Positions 17,545 through 27,383 of a stretch of 64,000 nucleotides of DNA are shown here, in pieces; position 1 is the first letter of the stretch, and each line of letters starts with the position of its first letter. This DNA is from Actinomadura luteofluorescens (GTDB taxonomy: Bacteria; Actinomycetota; Actinomycetes; Streptosporangiales; Streptosporangiaceae): assembly GCF_013409365.1 (NCBI RefSeq), contig NZ_JACCBA010000001.1, forward strand, positions 4,836,001-4,900,000. Reading direction: 5' to 3'. Both the position numbers and the translations under genes were made by a program. The notes under the pieces were generated by a model. The model was not told the DNA's origin, did not search any database, and saw only the letters and a program-made list of their open reading frames with translations.

Positions 17545-19719
17545 GTGCGAGGGGAGCGCCGAGGAGCCCGCTGGGGCGCGATCACGGTGAGCAGCGCGCT
17601 GGCCGCGCCGCTCACGCTGATGAGCCCGGCCGCCCAGGCGGTGCCGGAGACGGCCCCGCCGAACGTCCGGTTGCGTGTGGCCACGAAACCCGACGGCGTC
17701 ACGTTGCAGGGATCCGACTACACGCTGGCCTTCACCGTCCGCGTCAGCGCCCAGGGCGGCGTCGCCCGCAAGGCCGGCCTGCGCCTCACTGCCGACCGCC
17801 CCTTGTCCTGGACGAGCCGCACACCTGATTGCTCGCCGCTCGGCTCCGGCCAGGGGCTGCGCTGCGTCCTTGGCGATGTGGGCCCGGAGGGGCGTGAACG
17901 TAGGGGGACCGTCCGGTTCCCGGCCTCGCTGGTGCAGGGACCGTCCGCGAAACCCCTGAGCATCCTCGCCGTAGCGGACGCCTCCAACGCCCCGCGCCGC
18001 TCGACCCGCACCTTCCTCGACTTCACCAAGACCGCCCGGACCGCGTTGAACGGCGCTTCACCTAACCCGTCCAGCGTCGGCCAGAGCGGCGATGAGTTCA
18101 CACCCTGCACCAACGACAAGGCGAGCCCCGCCACGCAGTGGTGCCCAACGGCCCCCCTGCCCGGCGCCACCAAAGAGACGCAATGCAAGAAGAGCAACAC
18201 AAGCCCGCCCACCCGCCCGTGCACGCCACCTTCTGGAAGCGATCCAGCGTACGCAGCCAAGCCGCAGCCCGGTACGCCATCACAGTGCGCGGTCGCGGCA
18301 TCCGACAAGGGCAGCCGCCCGTGTACGTCGCCTTCTGGCAGCGATCCGGCGCAGGCCAAGCCGGGCTCCAGCGCGAAGCCCAGCGCGGGTGGCGGGCCGT
18401 CGCAGTGCGCGGGCGCCACGTCGGGCGGGGGCGGCCCATGCGTGTCGCCTTCCGGTGGCGAGGCGGTGCACGCTGCTAAGCCGCGGTCCGTAATGGGGCC
18501 TGGCGCGGGTGGCGGGCCGTTGCAGTGTGCGGGGGGCGCGTCGGGCGGGGGCGGTCCTTGTGTGTCGCCTTCTGGTGGGGAGCCGGTTCATGCTGCTAAG
18601 CCGCGGGCCAGTGTTCAGCCCAGTGCGGGTGGGACGGTGGCGCATTGTGTCGCTGGTGACTTCGGGGGGAGTGGACGGCCGTGTGCGTCGCCATCCGGTG
18701 GGAAGGCGACGCACGGGGCCAAGTCGAGTCCTAGTTCGCAGCTGAGTGGGCCTTGTGTGCGGGGCAACGCTGGCGGCGGGGGGCGGGCGTGTCCGTCGCC
18801 GTCCAGGTGGAACCCGACGCCTGGTGTCACGTCATCTGGGTCTTCCCCAGGAGCGGGTAGCGCGCCGCCGCAGTGTGTGGGGGGCGGCTCTGGCGGGAGT
18901 GGACGGCCGTGTGTGTCGTCCAGCCACGGTGTTAAGCCGTCCCCTAGGGCTCATCCGCGGCCGGTGGGGCCGGGGGGTCCGTCTACGCCGTGCGTGGGAA
19001 GCAGTACGACCGTGGAGGGGTGGCCGTGTCCGGCGACAATCCATGGAAAGACGCCCCACGTTGCGGTGCCGTCCGACAGCGGTAAGCCGCGTCAGAGTTC
19101 GAAGCCGTCATCTCACGTCCTGCCGCCGCACAGCGCGAAGCCGAGCCACAGCGCGAAGCCGAGCCACAGCGCGAAGCCGAGCCACGGTGTGAAGCCGAGT
19201 CACGGTGGGGCGCCGTCCGGTGGTGTGGGGCCGAGTGGGAGTGTTGAGCCGCCGCACAGTGTGAAGCCGAGCGTGGCCGCTAAGCCGGGTGAGAGTGGGA
19301 AGCCGAGCCCGGGCGGTAAACCCGAGGTGGGTGCCCAGCCGGGCGGGGGCGGTCTGCCGCCTGGGGGCGGGCCGGTTGTGGACGGGCCGGGGATGCCGGG
19401 CGGGAGTGGGCAGCCGAATGCCGGGGTTCCGGTCGCTCCGAATGTGCCCGGGCAGGTGCTGCCAGTGCCGTCGGCGCCGGTCGTGCTGCCGCCGGTGAAG
19501 CCTCCGGCCCTGCCGCCGGTGGCGGACGCGAGTCATACGTCCCTGATGTCGCCGACCGGCGTGGAGGAAGGCGACGGGACGGACTGGGCCGTCGTCCTGG
19601 CCGTGGCGCTGGTGGCCGAGATCGGCCTGCTGTGGGGCGCGGCCTGCATCGTCCTGGCACGGCGCCGGGTGGCGCTCAGCCACGCCGAGTCCAGGGCAGA
19701 GCAGGACAGAACGGGCTGA
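17545..19719 (+). CDS. Repetitive Cys-containing cell-surface stalk protein
   Basis: 724 residues. Residues 1-32 form a signal peptide (ITVSSALAAPLTLMSPAAQA, cleavage near AVPE). Residues about 35-160 form a beta-rich domain (VRLRVATKPDGVTLQGSDY). Next come about eight degenerate 35-45-residue repeats. Each has a Cys, a Gly-rich spacer of roughly ten residues, a second Cys and then SPSGG (for example QCAGATSGGGGPCVSPSGG). A PSHSAK hexapeptide run and a Gly/Pro region follow. One transmembrane helix (VVLAVALVAEIGLLWGAACI) and a basic-acidic tail end the protein. Codon use in the repeats drifts to T/G in third position compared with neighbours. It is probably a wall-spanning, disulfide-braced stalk; no function is known to me. 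Confidence 0.75.
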   Translation: MRGERRGARWGAITVSSALAAPLTLMSPAAQAVPETAPPNVRLRVATKPDGVTLQGSDYTLAFTVRVSAQGGVARKAGLRLTADRPLSWTSRTPDCSPLGSGQGLRCVLGDVGPEGRERRGTVRFPASLVQGPSAKPLSILAVADASNAPRRSTRTFLDFTKTARTALNGASPNPSSVGQSGDEFTPCTNDKASPATQWCPTAPLPGATKETQCKKSNTSPPTRPCTPPSGSDPAYAAKPQPGTPSQCAVAASDKGSRPCTSPSGSDPAQAKPGSSAKPSAGGGPSQCAGATSGGGGPCVSPSGGEAVHAAKPRSVMGPGAGGGPLQCAGGASGGGGPCVSPSGGEPVHAAKPRASVQPSAGGTVAHCVAGDFGGSGRPCASPSGGKATHGAKSSPSSQLSGPCVRGNAGGGGRACPSPSRWNPTPGVTSSGSSPGAGSAPPQCVGGGSGGSGRPCVSSSHGVKPSPRAHPRPVGPGGPSTPCVGSSTTVEGWPCPATIHGKTPHVAVPSDSGKPRQSSKPSSHVLPPHSAKPSHSAKPSHSAKPSHGVKPSHGGAPSGGVGPSGSVEPPHSVKPSVAAKPGESGKPSPGGKPEVGAQPGGGGLPPGGGPVVDGPGMPGGSGQPNAGVPVAPNVPGQVLPVPSAPVVLPPVKPPALPPVADASHTSLMSPTGVEEGDGTDWAVVLAVALVAEIGLLWGAACIVLARRRVALSHAESRAEQDRTG
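19128..19206 (+). repeat. 18-bp tandem repeat inside the stalk protein gene
   Basis: The unit CACAGCGCGAAGCCGAGC occurs three times perfectly and then in diverged copies, encoding PSHSAK. It is in frame, so copy-number change alters stalk length without breaking the gene. Confidence 0.85.
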
Positions 19720-19874
19720 TGCCGACGAAGGGGCTAGGGCGACGCGAACGGGCGCGTGTCCCGGTCCCGCGTCCGAATCGGCGGACGAGTGTCCTGTATC
19801 GACCCGAAAAGGGTCCAGTGTCAGTATGCTGACCGGCGACGGTAAAGGCGGGCGTGACGGACAGGGGATCCGGT

Positions 19875-20123
19875 ATGTCAGACGCGACGCTGCAGTGCCC
19901 GAAGTGCGACTCCAAGCTCGACACGCACGAACGCCACGGGGTCGTGATCGAGGAATGCCCGGGATGCAAGGGCGTCTTCCTCGATCGCGGCGAACTCGAG
20001 CAGCTCATCGACGCGGAGAGCCGCTACCTAGCCGAGCTTCCGGACGAGGTGAACCCGGAGACGACGTACCAGGGGCGGCACCGGCGGGGCATCATGCAGC
20101 AGATCTTCTCCGCCGACCGGTAG
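19875..20123 (+). CDS. TFIIB-type zinc-ribbon protein
   Basis: 82 residues. Two CxxC knuckles, CPKCDSK and CPGCKGVFLDRGELEQL, form the zf-TFIIB motif; the second contains the conserved FLDRGE. The C-terminal 30 residues are polar. Such small proteins are common in actinomycetes with no known role, possibly nucleic-acid binding. AGGGGA lies before the ATG. Confidence 0.85.
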   Translation: MSDATLQCPKCDSKLDTHERHGVVIEECPGCKGVFLDRGELEQLIDAESRYLAELPDEVNPETTYQGRHRRGIMQQIFSADR

Positions 20124-20179
20124 CCCCGGGCACGGTCGGTGACCGGCCGGAAGCCCAGGTGTGAAAGGGGATTTCCTCT

Positions 20180-20197
20180 TGTCACGGGGATGACAAA
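20180..20197. promoter_or_regulatory. Palindromic operator TTGTCA-N6-TGACAA before the acyl-AMP ligase
   Basis: TTGTCA and TGACAA are separated by CGGGGA. The same palindrome with the same spacing lies before the PKS at 30511-30534. A possible -10 box, TAATAT, follows at 20226-20231. The start codon of the ligase is 194 bases downstream. Confidence 0.6.
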
Positions 20198-20390
20198 CCG
20201 TGCTTCGGCGAATGTGACCGGCAGCTAATATCGCGCACTGACTACCATCCGGTAGCTTTGTGATCATCGCCGGTCACCGGGGCGTCCAGGCAGAGTCGTC
20301 CGGCGGGCGCGGCGCGCCTGCGCCGGCGGAGTGCGACCCCTCACGCATCGTCCACGGCCCCGTCCGGCCCGTCCCCTCGGGAGATGATCA

Positions 20391-22187
20391 ATGGCATTGG
20401 GCTCGCTGCTTCCCGAACTCCTGCCCGGCGGCTCCGGCCGCACCCCGCTGATCGAGCGGGTCGCGCGGTGGGCGAGGGAGAAGCCGGACGCCCCGGCCTA
20501 CACCTTCGTCGACTACTCGGCCGACCCGTCCGGCGCGCACCTCACGCTGAGCTGGGCCGAGACCGACCGGCGGGCGCGCGCCATGGCGGTGACGCTTCGG
20601 CAGGTCACCGGGCCGGGGGAGCGCGCCGCGCTGCTGCTGCCGCAGACGCTCGAATACATGATGACCATGCTCGGCGCCCTGTACTCGCACGTCATCGCGG
20701 TCCCGCTGTTCTCGCCCGACCTGCCGGGGCACGCCGACCGGCTGATCGGCGCCTACACCGACGCCGAGCCCGCGGTGATCGTCACGACGCGGAACGCGCT
20801 GCCGCACGTGGAGAAGTTCCTCGCCGACCACGACGTCCCGCAGCCGAAGGAGATCGTGTTCGCCGAGGAGGTCGACCTGTCCCTGGCGGACCGCTGGCGC
20901 GACGAGACGGTCGCCTTCGACGACGTCGCCTACTTGCAGTACACGTCGGGATCGACGCGCCGTCCCGCCGGAGTGGAGATCACCCACGGGAACGTGACGG
21001 CGAACGCCGCGCAGCTGTGGGCCGGGTGGGCGCCCGAGAAGCCGGACCCCGAGCTGGTGAGCTGGCTGCCGCTGTTCCACGACATGGGGTTGATCGCGAC
21101 GATGGCGCTGCCGCTGGTGCGCGGCGACCACGCCATCTACACCGACCCCGTCTCGTTCATCATGAACCCGATGCGGTGGCTGCAGCTCATCGCGGGACGT
21201 CCCGGCAAGAACGTCTACACCGCCGGTCCGAACTTCGCCTACGAGTACGTCGCGTCCATGGCCGCGCCGGAGAAGATCGCCGATCTGGACCTGTCCGGCC
21301 TGACGACCTGCCTGAACGGCGCCGAGCCGATCCGCACCTCGACGCTGTCGACGTTCGCCGACGCGCTGGCGCCGGCCGGGCTGCGTCCGGGCGCGCAGGC
21401 GCCGGGCTACGGGCTGGCCGAGGCCACCGTGTTCGTCACGGCCGCCGCCGAGGACGTCCCACCGAGGATCATCTCGGTGGACCGTGAGGCGCTCACCCAG
21501 GGCGACCTGCGGCTCCGCGAGGACGGCGCCGAGGGGACGACCGCGCTGGTGTCGTGCGGACGCCCGTGCGGGCAGATCGTCGCGATCGTCGACCCCGAGG
21601 CCCGCGTCGAGCAGCCGGACGGGAGGGTCGGCGAGATCTGGGTCCACGGACCCAACACGGCACCCGGCTACTGGCGCAACTCCGAGCGGAGCCAGGAGAC
21701 GTTCGGCGGCGAGCTGCCCGAACCAGGGGACCTGCCGTCCGGGCCGTGGATGAAGACCGGCGACTACGGGGTCGTCCACGAGGGTGAGCTTTATGTGACC
21801 GGCCGTATCAAGGACCTCATCATCGTGGACGGCCGCAACCACTACCCGCAGGACATCGAGGTCACCGCGCAGGAGGCCCATCCGGCGGTCCGCCCCGACC
21901 ACGTGGCGGCGTTCGCGCTCACCGGGGAGGAGACCGAGCGGCTGGTGGTCGTCGCCGAGCGCAACCGCCGCGTCCCCCTCGGGCGGCTCGACGTCGACGA
22001 GGTGGAGTCGGCGGTCCGCGCGGCCGTCAACGTCGAGCACGAGATGAGCGTCCACGCGTTCGTATTGATCGAACCGGGTGGCGTGTCGCGCACCTCCAGC
22101 GGGAAGATCGCACGGGCCGCGACCCGGCAGCGCTACCTGGACGGCGACCTGGCGACGACCGCGGACCGCCTCGCGTCCCGCAGGTGA
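20391..22187 (+). CDS. Fatty acyl-AMP ligase (FAAL), FadD32-like
   Basis: 598 residues, the usual FAAL length. The ATP loop is YLQYTSGSTRRPAGVEITHG, then SWLPLFHDMGL, YGLAEATVFVTA and GRIKDLIIVDGRNHYPQDIE; the C-terminal lysine is in RTSSGKIARAA. FAALs differ from acyl-CoA ligases by passing the acyl-adenylate straight to an ACP. FadD32 does this for mycobacterial Pks13, and the PKS encoded at 30643 has a matching N-terminal ACP. It is the first gene of an operon with MmpL (62 bases apart), behind the shared palindrome. Confidence 0.92.
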   Translation: MALGSLLPELLPGGSGRTPLIERVARWAREKPDAPAYTFVDYSADPSGAHLTLSWAETDRRARAMAVTLRQVTGPGERAALLLPQTLEYMMTMLGALYSHVIAVPLFSPDLPGHADRLIGAYTDAEPAVIVTTRNALPHVEKFLADHDVPQPKEIVFAEEVDLSLADRWRDETVAFDDVAYLQYTSGSTRRPAGVEITHGNVTANAAQLWAGWAPEKPDPELVSWLPLFHDMGLIATMALPLVRGDHAIYTDPVSFIMNPMRWLQLIAGRPGKNVYTAGPNFAYEYVASMAAPEKIADLDLSGLTTCLNGAEPIRTSTLSTFADALAPAGLRPGAQAPGYGLAEATVFVTAAAEDVPPRIISVDREALTQGDLRLREDGAEGTTALVSCGRPCGQIVAIVDPEARVEQPDGRVGEIWVHGPNTAPGYWRNSERSQETFGGELPEPGDLPSGPWMKTGDYGVVHEGELYVTGRIKDLIIVDGRNHYPQDIEVTAQEAHPAVRPDHVAAFALTGEETERLVVVAERNRRVPLGRLDVDEVESAVRAAVNVEHEMSVHAFVLIEPGGVSRTSSGKIARAATRQRYLDGDLATTADRLASRR

Positions 22188-22248
22188 CGACGGAACCGGC
22201 CGTGCGGGGGCGAGGGAGCCTCCGGGCGGCCGTGGAAACAGGAGGAAC

Positions 22249-25074
22249 ATGCTTTCGGGGCTGGGGCGTCTCATCCACCGGCGGCGCTGGACCAGCCTCG
22301 TCCTGATCCTGATCATGACCGTGGTGGCGGGCGCCTGGGGGCTCGGCGTGTTCGCCAAGTTCAAGGAGGGCGGCTTCGAGGACCCCGACGCGTCCTCGAC
22401 GCTCGTCGCCAAGCTCGGCGCGACCTACTTCGGCAGCACCAACCCCGACGTCCTCGTGCTGTATTCGAGCGACACCATGACGGTGGACGACCCGCGCTTC
22501 GAGGCGAGCGTCGTCACCACCATCGCACGGCTGCCCAGGGCCCAGGTCGAGGAGATCATCTCCTACTGGTCGTTCAACGGCGAGGCCGCGCGCACGTTCG
22601 CCTCCCACGACCGGCACTCGACCTTCGTCGCGGTGAAGCTGAAGGGCGAGGAGGCAGCGGACAAGACGGAGAACTACCACGCCGTCAAGGACCGCATGGC
22701 CGCGCCAGGACTCGACGTCCGGTTCGGCGGCAGCGTCCCGCTGGGCGAGGAGTTCGGCAAGCAGGTCGTCGCCGACATCGTCCGCGCCGAGACCATCACC
22801 ATGCCGCCCCTGCTCATCCTGCTCGTCATCCTGTTCGGCGCCGTGGTGGCCTCGTCACTGCCCATCGTCGTGGCCGTCTTCTCGACGGTCGGGGGACTGG
22901 CCGTCCTGCACGTGGTGACGTACGCGGCCGACGTGACGTCCTTCGCGCTGGAAGTCGTCACGATGATGGGCGTCGGCCTCGCGATCGACTACTCGCTGTT
23001 CATCATCAGTCGTTTCCGTGAAGAACTTCAGCGCGGCATGGCCGCGCAAGGTCTGCCGCCAGGAAAACCCTGGAAGCGGGAGGACGGCAAGGTAGCGCGC
23101 AAAGCCGCCAAGAAAGCGCACAGGACGGCTCTCAAGCCCATACGCGAAGCCGCCCTGGCGGCCACCATGGCGACGGCGGGCCGCACCATCATGGTCAGCG
23201 GCATCACCGTCTCGTCGGCTCTCGCGGGCCTCCTGCTCTTCCCGCAGATGTTCCTCCGGACGATCGGGCTCGCCGGCATAGCCACCGTCATGGTCGCGGT
23301 GTTCGGAGCCACCGTTCTGCTGCCGACGCTCTTGGCCCTCCTCGGGCCACGTGTCGAAGGCGGGCAGATGTGGTGGCGGCGTCCCTCGTCCAAGCGCGCG
23401 CGGCGAGACCCCGAGAGCGGCTTCTGGTACCGGCTCGGCCACAGCGTGATGAAGCACCCGCTCCCATACTTCGCGGTCGTGCTCGTCATCCTGGGCGTGA
23501 TGTTCGTGCCGTTCCTGAACGTCCAGTTCGGCAGTGTGGACGCCCGGGTCCTTCCCAAGGACAGCCCCACCCGCGCCGTGGTGGAGACCATCAAGAAGGA
23601 CTTCCCCAACGGGTCCGTTGAGCCCATCGATGTGGTGGTGTCCGGAGACCTCATCCCGCGCGACTGGACGCCGTCCGGCAAGGGCGACCCCATCCCGCCC
23701 TACCTGGAGCAGTTCAGGAAGCAGCTCGGGTCGCTCCCCGGCGTCACCGAGGCCCAGTTCACCGGCTACTCCGGTTCGTACGGGGGCGTGCGCATCTCCG
23801 TCACGCACAAGTACGAGCCGATGGACCAGCACGCCCAGGACCTCGTCACCGAGATCCGCGGGATGAGCCTGTCCAAGGACGGCTACCCGATGCACATCGA
23901 CGTCGGCGGCAGCACCGCGTCCCAGATGGACCTGATGTCGAGCCTGATGAGATCCCTGCCGAAGATGGCGCTCGTCGTCGGGATCGCCACGTTCGTCCTG
24001 CTCTTCATGTTCTTCGGCTCGATCGTTCTGCCGCTGAAGGCCATCGTCATGAACGTCCTGTCGATCGGCGCCTCGTTCGGCGCGATCGTCTGGGGCTTCC
24101 AGTACGGGCACCTGGCCGGGCTGCTGAACTTCACCCCCACCGGCGGCGTCGAGGCCACCAGCATGATCCTCATCCTCGCGGTCGTGTTCGGCCTCTCCAT
24201 GGACTACGAGGTCTTCCTGCTGAGCCGCATTCGCGAGGAATGGGACCTCACGCACGACAACCGCGTCGCCGTCGCGTCCGGCATGCAGCACACGGGCGGC
24301 ATCATCACCAGCGCCGCGCTGCTCTTCCTCCTCGTCATCGCCGCGTTCAGCATGGCCGGGATCACCGTCGTGAAGCTGATCGGCGTCGGCATGTTCGTGG
24401 CCGTCGTCGTGGACGCCGCCCTCGTCCGCTCCCTCCTCGTCCCGGCCACGATGCGCTTCATGGGCTCGGCCAACTGGTGGCTGCCGGGCTTCCTCGCCGG
24501 CCTGCACGCCCGCATGGACCTGCGCGAACGCAGCACCCTCGCCCCGGCCGGCGCCACCGCGACCCCGCCCCGCCTGCCGGACGAGCAGCCCTTCCCCTAC
24601 GCCATCAACTGGGCGGAACCGACCCCGCCCCCCGCGGGCACCGTGCCGCCGGACGGGCACGTCCGCCCGGACGCCGCCGACCCGGCCGGGATGCGGGCCG
24701 CGCCGGAGCCGCTCACCCCTCAGGACCCCGAACCGTCCGGCACGCCCGTCGGCCCGGAGTGGCAGGACGCTCCTGCACGCAGGACGGCCAAGGTCGCCGG
24801 TGACGTGCCGCGCGCCCGCCATCGACCGGACGCGAACGCCGCGTTCCAGGCCGCCCCGCAGCCGAGCACGGGCGAGTCGCCGAAGCTCGTCTTCCAGACG
24901 GCTCCCGGCGGCGCGGGGTCTGGCGCGTCAAAGCCCCAGGGAGCGCCGTGGGCGCCGTGGGCGGACGGCCCGCCGCAGCCGAAGCCGCGCACCGCCCCGC
25001 GCACCAGGCGCGTGATCGTCGCCAATTCGGACGGCTCAGGCTGGCACTGGGGCGAGGAAGACGACACACCCTGA
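22249..25074 (+). CDS. MmpL-family RND lipid transporter
   Basis: 941 residues from an ATG preceded by AGGAGGAA. Two RND halves are clear, each with a membrane helix, a periplasmic loop and a block of five helices. The proton-relay Asp-Tyr pairs of MmpL3 are present in both halves: Asp247-Tyr248 (GLAIDYSLFIISRFRE) and Asp652-Tyr653 (GLSMDYEVFLLSRIRE). The last 150 residues are a Pro-rich cytoplasmic tail. MmpL proteins flip or export large acyl lipids such as trehalose monomycolate. Coupling to the ligase suggests this one exports the product of the PKS at 30643. Confidence 0.92.
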   Translation: MLSGLGRLIHRRRWTSLVLILIMTVVAGAWGLGVFAKFKEGGFEDPDASSTLVAKLGATYFGSTNPDVLVLYSSDTMTVDDPRFEASVVTTIARLPRAQVEEIISYWSFNGEAARTFASHDRHSTFVAVKLKGEEAADKTENYHAVKDRMAAPGLDVRFGGSVPLGEEFGKQVVADIVRAETITMPPLLILLVILFGAVVASSLPIVVAVFSTVGGLAVLHVVTYAADVTSFALEVVTMMGVGLAIDYSLFIISRFREELQRGMAAQGLPPGKPWKREDGKVARKAAKKAHRTALKPIREAALAATMATAGRTIMVSGITVSSALAGLLLFPQMFLRTIGLAGIATVMVAVFGATVLLPTLLALLGPRVEGGQMWWRRPSSKRARRDPESGFWYRLGHSVMKHPLPYFAVVLVILGVMFVPFLNVQFGSVDARVLPKDSPTRAVVETIKKDFPNGSVEPIDVVVSGDLIPRDWTPSGKGDPIPPYLEQFRKQLGSLPGVTEAQFTGYSGSYGGVRISVTHKYEPMDQHAQDLVTEIRGMSLSKDGYPMHIDVGGSTASQMDLMSSLMRSLPKMALVVGIATFVLLFMFFGSIVLPLKAIVMNVLSIGASFGAIVWGFQYGHLAGLLNFTPTGGVEATSMILILAVVFGLSMDYEVFLLSRIREEWDLTHDNRVAVASGMQHTGGIITSAALLFLLVIAAFSMAGITVVKLIGVGMFVAVVVDAALVRSLLVPATMRFMGSANWWLPGFLAGLHARMDLRERSTLAPAGATATPPRLPDEQPFPYAINWAEPTPPPAGTVPPDGHVRPDAADPAGMRAAPEPLTPQDPEPSGTPVGPEWQDAPARRTAKVAGDVPRARHRPDANAAFQAAPQPSTGESPKLVFQTAPGGAGSGASKPQGAPWAPWADGPPQPKPRTAPRTRRVIVANSDGSGWHWGEEDDTP

Positions 25075-25082
25075 CGCCCTGA

Positions 25083-25928
25083 TCAGGCGAGCTTGCCTTC
25101 GATCCAGCGGACGCCGAAGTCCACAACGTCGGACGCCTCGAACAGGTGACTCGCGGCAGCGCCGACCTGCCCTTCTCGCCCGAGTCCGGCGTGGAGCATG
25201 TCGCGGGCGATGGTCTCGAAGGGTTCCACTCCTTCGGGCACGACCGGGGTGTAGTCGAAGGCGCCGTTCTCAGAGTCGATGTCGTGAAAGCGCCGCCATA
25301 CGCGCTCGCCGTTCACGCTGATGGGTTGCTCGTAGGTGACGAACCGCTTCGCCGGCGCCTTGGCGAGCGCCTCAGCGTGGTGCAGGAGGGTGAGGGTGTC
25401 CAGGGGTGCGCCCAGCAACAGGACCCGACCGCCCATCGCGGTGAGACGGGCAAGGGGACTGCCGGGGCCGTGCGGGTCGTCCCAGGGGTGGTCGTCCATC
25501 AGCGCGTGGGCCGCCGGGCCGAGGGCGGCGAAACTCGCGTCCGGGTGGCGGCTGCGGACCGCGCCCGGCCATCGGCGCAGCGCCTCGGGCAGCCGTCCGT
25601 TGGCGTGGTCGGCCTCGCTGGTCCGGGGGTCATAGGCCGGATGCTCGGCACGCATGGCGGCCTGCCAGTCCGCCGGCCAGTCGGTGAAGTCGTACGGCAG
25701 GGCGTCGTTCCAGCCGCAGGTCACCATAAGAGTGCCCCTGTCGCCGACCGCGTCCCGCAGCGCATCGATGACCGTCTGAGAGCCACCCGCGACAAACCCC
25801 AGGGCCGACATCCGGGTGTGGAACATGACGATGTCGCCGTCAGCCAGCCCGAGCCGGGTCAGCGCCCGAACGAGCCCCCCGCGCGTGACCGGACCGCTGG
25901 AACGTCCAAGAAGTTCGCGCTCACCCAC
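25083..25928 (-). CDS. Aminoglycoside N(3)-acetyltransferase (AAC(3)) family protein
   Basis: 281 residues from a GTG at 25928. Family motifs are MFHTRMSALGFVAGG, LMVTCGWND, SRHPDASFAALG, and GGRVLLLGAPLDTLTLLHHAE with the catalytic His. The family acetylates the 3-amino group of aminoglycosides, but many chromosomal members act on unknown amines. No ribosome site is seen before the GTG. It is convergent with MmpL, eight bases away, and could equally acetylate an amino sugar on a lipid. Confidence 0.82.
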   Translation of the reverse strand: MGERELLGRSSGPVTRGGLVRALTRLGLADGDIVMFHTRMSALGFVAGGSQTVIDALRDAVGDRGTLMVTCGWNDALPYDFTDWPADWQAAMRAEHPAYDPRTSEADHANGRLPEALRRWPGAVRSRHPDASFAALGPAAHALMDDHPWDDPHGPGSPLARLTAMGGRVLLLGAPLDTLTLLHHAEALAKAPAKRFVTYEQPISVNGERVWRRFHDIDSENGAFDYTPVVPEGVEPFETIARDMLHAGLGREGQVGAAASHLFEASDVVDFGVRWIEGKLA

Positions 25929-26145
25929 GGCCGAAACTTAAGCGCCCCCCTCCCACGGCGGCCACTCCTTTTCAGACCACGCCAAGAGCGCCACCCCGAC
26001 TGCCCCTCCCCCTCGGGCCGCGCAGGGAGCGACGTCCCCGACGTGACGTTTCCGCGAGGCTTGCCTTTCTCGGACGTAAGGCACCCGGCACCTCGCCACC
26101 CCGTCGGAGCAGGACCCGTCGGCGCGATGTGACTACGACGTCCCG

Positions 26146-27375
26146 TCAAAGGAGCGAGTCGATGATCTCTTGTGCCCGTCCGACGCCGTCCTCGTCCCGA
26201 ATGCGCTGCCCCAGCACACTCGCCTGGTCGGCCATCCCCTGATCCCGGACCGCACGCCGGATCTTCTTGGCGAGCCGCGGCACGGTCATCGCGCGGAATG
26301 GCAGGGGGGCGGGCCCCGCCCCCAACGCCGCGACGCGTTCGCCCCAGTACGGCTGGTCGCCGAAGAACGGGCACACCACGGTGGGCACCCCTGCCCGAAG
26401 CCCCGCCGCCGTCGTGCCGGCGCCACCGTGGTGCACGACCGCCGCCATGCGCGGGAACAGCCATGAGTGCGGCACGTCCCGAACGGCGAAGACGTCCTCG
26501 TCCGATGTCGCCGGGTCGCCCTGCACGATCCCTCGGACCCCGGCGAGCTTCAGGGCCGCACACACGGCCATCCCGGTCATCTCGGCGTCTTTGGGCACCA
26601 TGCTCCCGAACCCGACGTACACCGGCGCGGGCCCCGCCGCCAGGAACTCCGCGAGCTCCCCGGGCGGCTCCCATTCGGGCTCGTCGAGGAACCAGTAGCC
26701 CGTCAGGTTCACGTTGGAGGCCCAGTCCTTGGGGCGCGGAACCACCACCGGACTGAAGCACGCCAGCACCGGGCCGCCGTCGGCCCGCCGGCCTCGCAGC
26801 GGCAGCCGCGGCAAGCCCAGCGTCTCGTCCCGCCACGGGTTGATGAACGGGCGCGAAAGCTGCCACGCGATCTGATCGACCGCGTGGAAGGTCGCCCGGT
26901 TCGCCCATGGCCCGAGCACGCGCGCCTGCGGGACGAACGGGTGCGGGAACGCCCCGGTCGGCTCGCTCGGCTGGAAATGGATCAACGCCCACGGAACACC
27001 GAGATGTTCGCCCAGATGCCGAGGAAGGAAACCCAGTGTGGGGCCCAAGATCAGGTCCGCGCCTTTACAGGCGTCCGAACACTCCGCCAGCAGCCGCTCG
27101 GCCATCGGCCCGAGGATCCGCCGGAAGCCGCCGAGGAACTTCACCGGATTACGCCCGCCGGCCAGCAACTCCTGCCCGGCGTCCGATTCGAGAATCTCCA
27201 TCGGATCAGCCGTCAGGGGCGCCAGCTCCAGCCCCGCCGCGACGACCATCGGCGAGTACCGTGCACTCGCCACCAGCCGCACGTCGTCCCCCCGCGCCCG
27301 CAGCGCGCGTCCCAGCGCCACGCAGGGCTGGATGTCCCCCCGCGACCCCGCCGCGAAGATCACGATCCGGCTCAC
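26146..27375 (-). CDS. GT1 (MGT/Gtf-type) glycosyltransferase
   Basis: 409 residues from a GTG with TAGGAGGT before it. The N-terminal half has IVIFAAGSRGDIQPCVALGRAL. The C-terminal nucleotide-sugar site is VVHHGGAGTTAAGLRAGVPTVV followed by FFGDQPYWGERV. These enzymes glycosylate lipids, polyketides or sterols from UDP- or TDP-sugars. Its start lies eight bases after the stop of the MFS gene, whose end overlaps its Shine-Dalgarno, so the two form an operon. Neighbourhood suggests it glycosylates the product of the lipid locus; that is inference. Confidence 0.88.
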   Translation of the reverse strand: MSRIVIFAAGSRGDIQPCVALGRALRARGDDVRLVASARYSPMVVAAGLELAPLTADPMEILESDAGQELLAGGRNPVKFLGGFRRILGPMAERLLAECSDACKGADLILGPTLGFLPRHLGEHLGVPWALIHFQPSEPTGAFPHPFVPQARVLGPWANRATFHAVDQIAWQLSRPFINPWRDETLGLPRLPLRGRRADGGPVLACFSPVVVPRPKDWASNVNLTGYWFLDEPEWEPPGELAEFLAAGPAPVYVGFGSMVPKDAEMTGMAVCAALKLAGVRGIVQGDPATSDEDVFAVRDVPHSWLFPRMAAVVHHGGAGTTAAGLRAGVPTVVCPFFGDQPYWGERVAALGAGPAPLPFRAMTVPRLAKKIRRAVRDQGMADQASVLGQRIRDEDGVGRAQEIIDSLL

Positions 27376-27383
27376 GCTACCTC

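Noticed and set aside
19128..19206. CRISPR-like short repeats
   Set aside because: The 18-bp units are contiguous, in frame, without spacers, and encode PSHSAK repeats in a surface protein.
25083..25928. AAC(3) gene as evidence that the locus makes an aminoglycoside
   Set aside because: No aminocyclitol biosynthesis genes are present, and chromosomal AAC(3)-like genes of unknown role are common in actinomycetes.
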